From Chlorobiaceae bacterium (GTDB lineage Bacteria; Bacteroidota; Chlorobiia; Chlorobiales; Chlorobiaceae), in contig JAAXWQ010000004.1 of assembly GCA_013335115.1 (NCBI GenBank), positions 109,974-154,758 on the forward strand: a stretch of DNA of 44,785 nucleotides, in the 5' to 3' direction. Shown here in pieces: positions 42,193 to 44,785 of the stretch (position 1 is the stretch's first letter; every line of letters begins with the position of its first letter). The notes beneath the pieces are model-generated. The model made no database searches. It was not told the origin of the DNA and saw only the letters and a list, made by a program, of their open reading frames with translations. A program made the position numbers and the translations under genes.

Positions 42193-44679
42193 ATGAGCCC
42201 GAACCTACCTCCTGGGTTTTACGATCTTCTCCATACGGTTGACCTCGACAAAAGGCTTCGGCAAAACGGACTTTTTGATCAGGCCAAATGGGCTCACGTC
42301 GACTCGAGTGAGCTGCCGCAGCGCTTAGCGCAGGCAATTGCCAAGGAACTCTCTATGCGCTTTGCCGAAGAGTTCTCTACCGTTAAAGAAGAGGACCTGC
42401 TTCACGCGATACGCCAACTCTTCAATGTGCCAGAAAAGCTTATCCCCGTTCTCAACGCACTGCGCCCGCAAGCCATCCAGGCGCTCCAAGAGATTCAATC
42501 TGATGCGCTGTTCCCATCGAATGCCACTCGCCCGGACACCCCGCTTTCGATCTCGGCACTTCTCACCGGGTCGTCTCGTTCCCCAGCGCTTCATACGCAA
42601 ATCATCAAAGAGCTGTCAAGCGCCGACCAGGCAGACTGGCTGGTTTCCTTCATCCGATACTCCGGACTGTTGCCAATCCTGCCAGCATTAAAAGATTTCA
42701 CCGCGATTCCCCATCCGAATGGCGGGCCAAGGCTTCGCATCGCCACCACCTCATACATGGGTGCAACCGAGTACAAAGCGATCGCTGAGCTACTCAAGCT
42801 ACCCAATACCGAAGTCCGGATCTCTTACGATACGAAGCGCACTCGCTTGCATGCCAAAGCATACATCTTCCACCGCAGCACCGGTTTCGGTTCAGCCTAC
42901 ATCGGTTCGGCGAACATCTCGAAAGCCGCGCTGGACGATGGCCTTGAATGGACCGCCAAAATCAGCCAGTACGAAACCGACCATCTCTGGCAACATGCCA
43001 TTGCCACGTTCGAATCCCACTGGGAAGATGATGCTGAATTTACCGTATGTCGCCAAGACGACCTGCCTCACCTTAGGGAGGCCTTACAGCATGAACGTGA
43101 ACAGGTAAACGGTACAGAGAACCCTGACGAAATTCCTTTCTTTGACCTCAGACCCTATGGTTATCAGCAGATAATTCTCGACGATATTCAGGATGAGCGA
43201 AACGCCGGCAAAAACAAGCATCTCGTCATCGCCGCTACTGGCACCGGAAAAACCATGGTTGCCGCATTCGACTATAAACGCTTCGCCAGCAGCACGAAAG
43301 CACTCCCAAAACTGCTTTACGTTGCCCACCGCCAAGAGATTCTCATTCAGGCACGCGGAGCATTTCGCCAAGTGCTCCGCAATGGGAGCTTTGGGGAGAT
43401 TGTTGTCGGTGGCTCAAATCCCGCTGACCAACGCCACCTCTTTTGCACCGTACAAAGCTGGCACAGCAAGGGTTTCGACAGACTCGACCCGGCACACTTC
43501 GATTATGTTGTCCTCGATGAGGCTCATCACGCAGCAGCAGGCACCTACCAAACGTTGATCAATCATGTCAAGCCAACATCGCTGCTCGGGCTCACCGCAA
43601 CACCGGAGCGAGCAGACAACCAAGACATCCGAAACGATTTCGGCGGCGTCTTCACGCACGAAATCCGCCTCCCTGAAGCGGTCGAACGTGCATTGCTCGT
43701 TCCGTTCCACTATTTCGGCATCCCTGACCTTGACGGCCTCGACTTTTCAGGCCTTGACTGGAAAAGAGGCAGTTATGACCAATCAGCGTTAAACGCCCTG
43801 ATTGCCTCGAACAAGAGCCGAGCCCATTGGGTCCTGAGCCAACTCGACCGTTACGTCAACAACATCACGCAAATCCGGGCACTCGGATTTTGCGTCAGCG
43901 TTGAACATGCCAACTTCATGGCCAACATCTGCAACGCCAATAATGTTAAAGCCATATCGCTCAGTGCAGAGTCTTCCCCTGAACTTCGCAAGACAGCACA
44001 GCAACAGCTTGAACAGCGTGAGATCAACATCATTTTCACGGTCGACCTCTATAACGAAGGCGTTGACATCCCGACGGTCGACACCGTCCTGTTCCTCCGC
44101 CCCACCGAAAGCCTCACTATCTTCCTCCAGCAACTTGGCCGAGGTTTGCGCCTCCACGAAGAGAAATCGCACCTCACCGTTCTGGACTTCATTGCGCCCC
44201 AACACCGCAATTTCAGCTATGCCAAACGATTCCGGGCACTGTCAAGCAATCCTGAACGAGCACTGCGGCCGCAGATTGAATCTGACATGCCTTACCTGCC
44301 AGCAGGTTGCCTCGTGCATCTCGAGAAGCAGGCTAAAGAGCATGTGCTCAAAAACATAACTTCGGCCACAAACGCCCTTCGAAGCAACCAACTCCTGCAG
44401 GAACTCCGGCAAATGCAAGGTTCCACCAGCCTCAAGGCGATGCTCGAATATTTGAACCTGGAGTCTCCAGACGAAATCTACAGGAAAGGGCTTCCCCACC
44501 TGCTCTTGGCTGAAGCTCAGGGTTCATTGAGGAGCGACGAAATACCCGGTTATGGCAAATCTCTTGCCGCCGGCTTCCGTCGACTGTTACTTATGGATGA
44601 CATGGATATCGTCAGCGATGGTGCGGCATACCTCAGCGGCAACAAAGCCAAATTGCCGGAATTGAGTACACTGGACTAA
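42193..44679 (+). CDS. PLD-nuclease/DEAH helicase of the DUF3427 type, C-terminally truncated
   Basis: An 828-aa superfamily 2 helicase with a nuclease-like N-terminal half. RLHAKAYIFHRSTGFGSAYI and GSANISKAAL (about 218-247) form a phospholipase-D-type HxK site; IAATGTGKT (Walker A, about 346-354), VLDEAHHAA (441), LTATPERAD and QQLGRGLRLHEEK (motif VI, about 645) define the helicase. After it the DUF3427 region starts (YLPAGCLVHLEKQAKEHVLK), but the protein ends soon after, at PELSTLD, within a 24-bp repeat array. Full DUF3427 proteins run to 950-1050 aa, so the C-terminus seems lost. Such proteins often lie in defence or mobile regions. Confidence 0.85.
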   Translation: MSPNLPPGFYDLLHTVDLDKRLRQNGLFDQAKWAHVDSSELPQRLAQAIAKELSMRFAEEFSTVKEEDLLHAIRQLFNVPEKLIPVLNALRPQAIQALQEIQSDALFPSNATRPDTPLSISALLTGSSRSPALHTQIIKELSSADQADWLVSFIRYSGLLPILPALKDFTAIPHPNGGPRLRIATTSYMGATEYKAIAELLKLPNTEVRISYDTKRTRLHAKAYIFHRSTGFGSAYIGSANISKAALDDGLEWTAKISQYETDHLWQHAIATFESHWEDDAEFTVCRQDDLPHLREALQHEREQVNGTENPDEIPFFDLRPYGYQQIILDDIQDERNAGKNKHLVIAATGTGKTMVAAFDYKRFASSTKALPKLLYVAHRQEILIQARGAFRQVLRNGSFGEIVVGGSNPADQRHLFCTVQSWHSKGFDRLDPAHFDYVVLDEAHHAAAGTYQTLINHVKPTSLLGLTATPERADNQDIRNDFGGVFTHEIRLPEAVERALLVPFHYFGIPDLDGLDFSGLDWKRGSYDQSALNALIASNKSRAHWVLSQLDRYVNNITQIRALGFCVSVEHANFMANICNANNVKAISLSAESSPELRKTAQQQLEQREINIIFTVDLYNEGVDIPTVDTVLFLRPTESLTIFLQQLGRGLRLHEEKSHLTVLDFIAPQHRNFSYAKRFRALSSNPERALRPQIESDMPYLPAGCLVHLEKQAKEHVLKNITSATNALRSNQLLQELRQMQGSTSLKAMLEYLNLESPDEIYRKGLPHLLLAEAQGSLRSDEIPGYGKSLAAGFRRLLLMDDMDIVSDGAAYLSGNKAKLPELSTLD

Positions 44680-44785
44680 ACTGTGCCACTTGTTCTGGAG
44701 TAAAGTAGGCCACCGGTTCTGGAGCAAAGTGTGCCAGGAATTCTGGAGTAAAGTGTGCCACCCCCGCCGCACGGATTTGTAACAT
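44671..44785. mobile_element. IS21-family-like element end (partial), four 24-bp repeats
   Basis: CTGGAGTAAAGTGTGCCA or close variants begin at 44671, 44695, 44719 and 44743, an exact 24-bp period. Multiple terminal repeats containing AAAGTGTGCCAC are characteristic of the ends of one group of IS21-like elements. The first copy supplies the last two codons and stop of the helicase. No istA/istB gene is visible because the window ends at 44785. An ordinary tandem repeat is the alternative. Confidence 0.6.

Noticed and set aside
44671-44760. 24-bp repeats as a CRISPR array
   Set aside because: Conserved blocks of about 18 bp are separated by only about 6 bp, which is too short for spacers, and no cas genes are present.
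44587-44772. Minus-strand open frame with repeated WHTLLQN units
   Set aside because: It is the reverse translation of the 24-bp DNA repeats at the element end, not a likely protein.

Overview
The window is about 44.8 kb of moderately GC-rich bacterial chromosome (roughly 57-58% by eye). Gene content suggests a Gram-negative strict anaerobe close to green sulfur bacteria (Chlorobium/Chlorobaculum-like): a pyruvoyl-dependent arginine decarboxylase, a Nif11-type small peptide, a beta-barrel porin of the 'putative porin' type and an RND efflux pair. This assignment is an inference from protein resemblance only; no rRNA or tRNA gene was seen.

Layout. (1) 1-5.6 kb, minus strand: the N-terminus of a P-type cation ATPase cut by the window edge, a 77-aa unknown, an APC amino-acid permease, a complete Ca2+-type P2 ATPase and a Nif11-like peptide. 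(2) 5.7-9.15 kb, minus: SDR oxidoreductase, family 2 glycosyltransferase, a polytopic membrane protein with an oxidase-like His-rich helix, and a DoxX-like protein. (3) 9.2-14.4 kb: a RAYT (REP-associated transposase) pseudogene with two in-frame stops, REP-like palindromes, and an RND pump with its adaptor. (4) 14.4-25.9 kb, minus: a phosphate block with phoU-like, phoU, pstB, pstA, pstC, two tandem pstS, a porin, a GNAT N-acyltransferase plus PlsC-type O-acyltransferase pair, arginine decarboxylase and a third PhoU-type protein. (5) 26.1-34.8 kb, mostly plus: an HNH-endonuclease remnant, a methyltransferase, a HAD phosphatase, alkaline phosphatase, polyphosphate kinase, a Cys-ladder repeat protein, a CYTH/CHAD protein and a ParA-type ATPase. 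(6) 34.9-38.1 kb, minus: two paralogous calcineurin-like phosphoesterases flanking a PHP-domain phosphoesterase. (7) 38.3-41.3 kb: TrmH, a small membrane protein, a Nudix hydrolase and, converging on them, a strongly divergent FtsZ paralogue. (8) 41.3-44.8 kb, plus: a 131-aa unknown and a PLD/DEAH/DUF3427 helicase whose end runs into four 24-bp repeats that look like an IS21-family end.

The dominant theme is phosphate: uptake across both membranes (porin, PstSCAB), its control (three PhoU-type proteins), scavenging (alkaline phosphatase, phosphoesterases), storage as polyphosphate (Ppk, CHAD), and possibly membrane-lipid replacement (the two acyltransferases). The most promising undescribed system is the tightly packed ppk - Cys-ladder repeat - CYTH/CHAD - ParA set. 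I read it as a candidate polyphosphate-granule positioning or partition module: CHAD domains bind polyphosphate and ParA/MinD-type ATPases position cargo. The second FtsZ-like protein, with an altered GTP-binding signature and a missing catalytic Asp in the T7 loop, is also worth attention.
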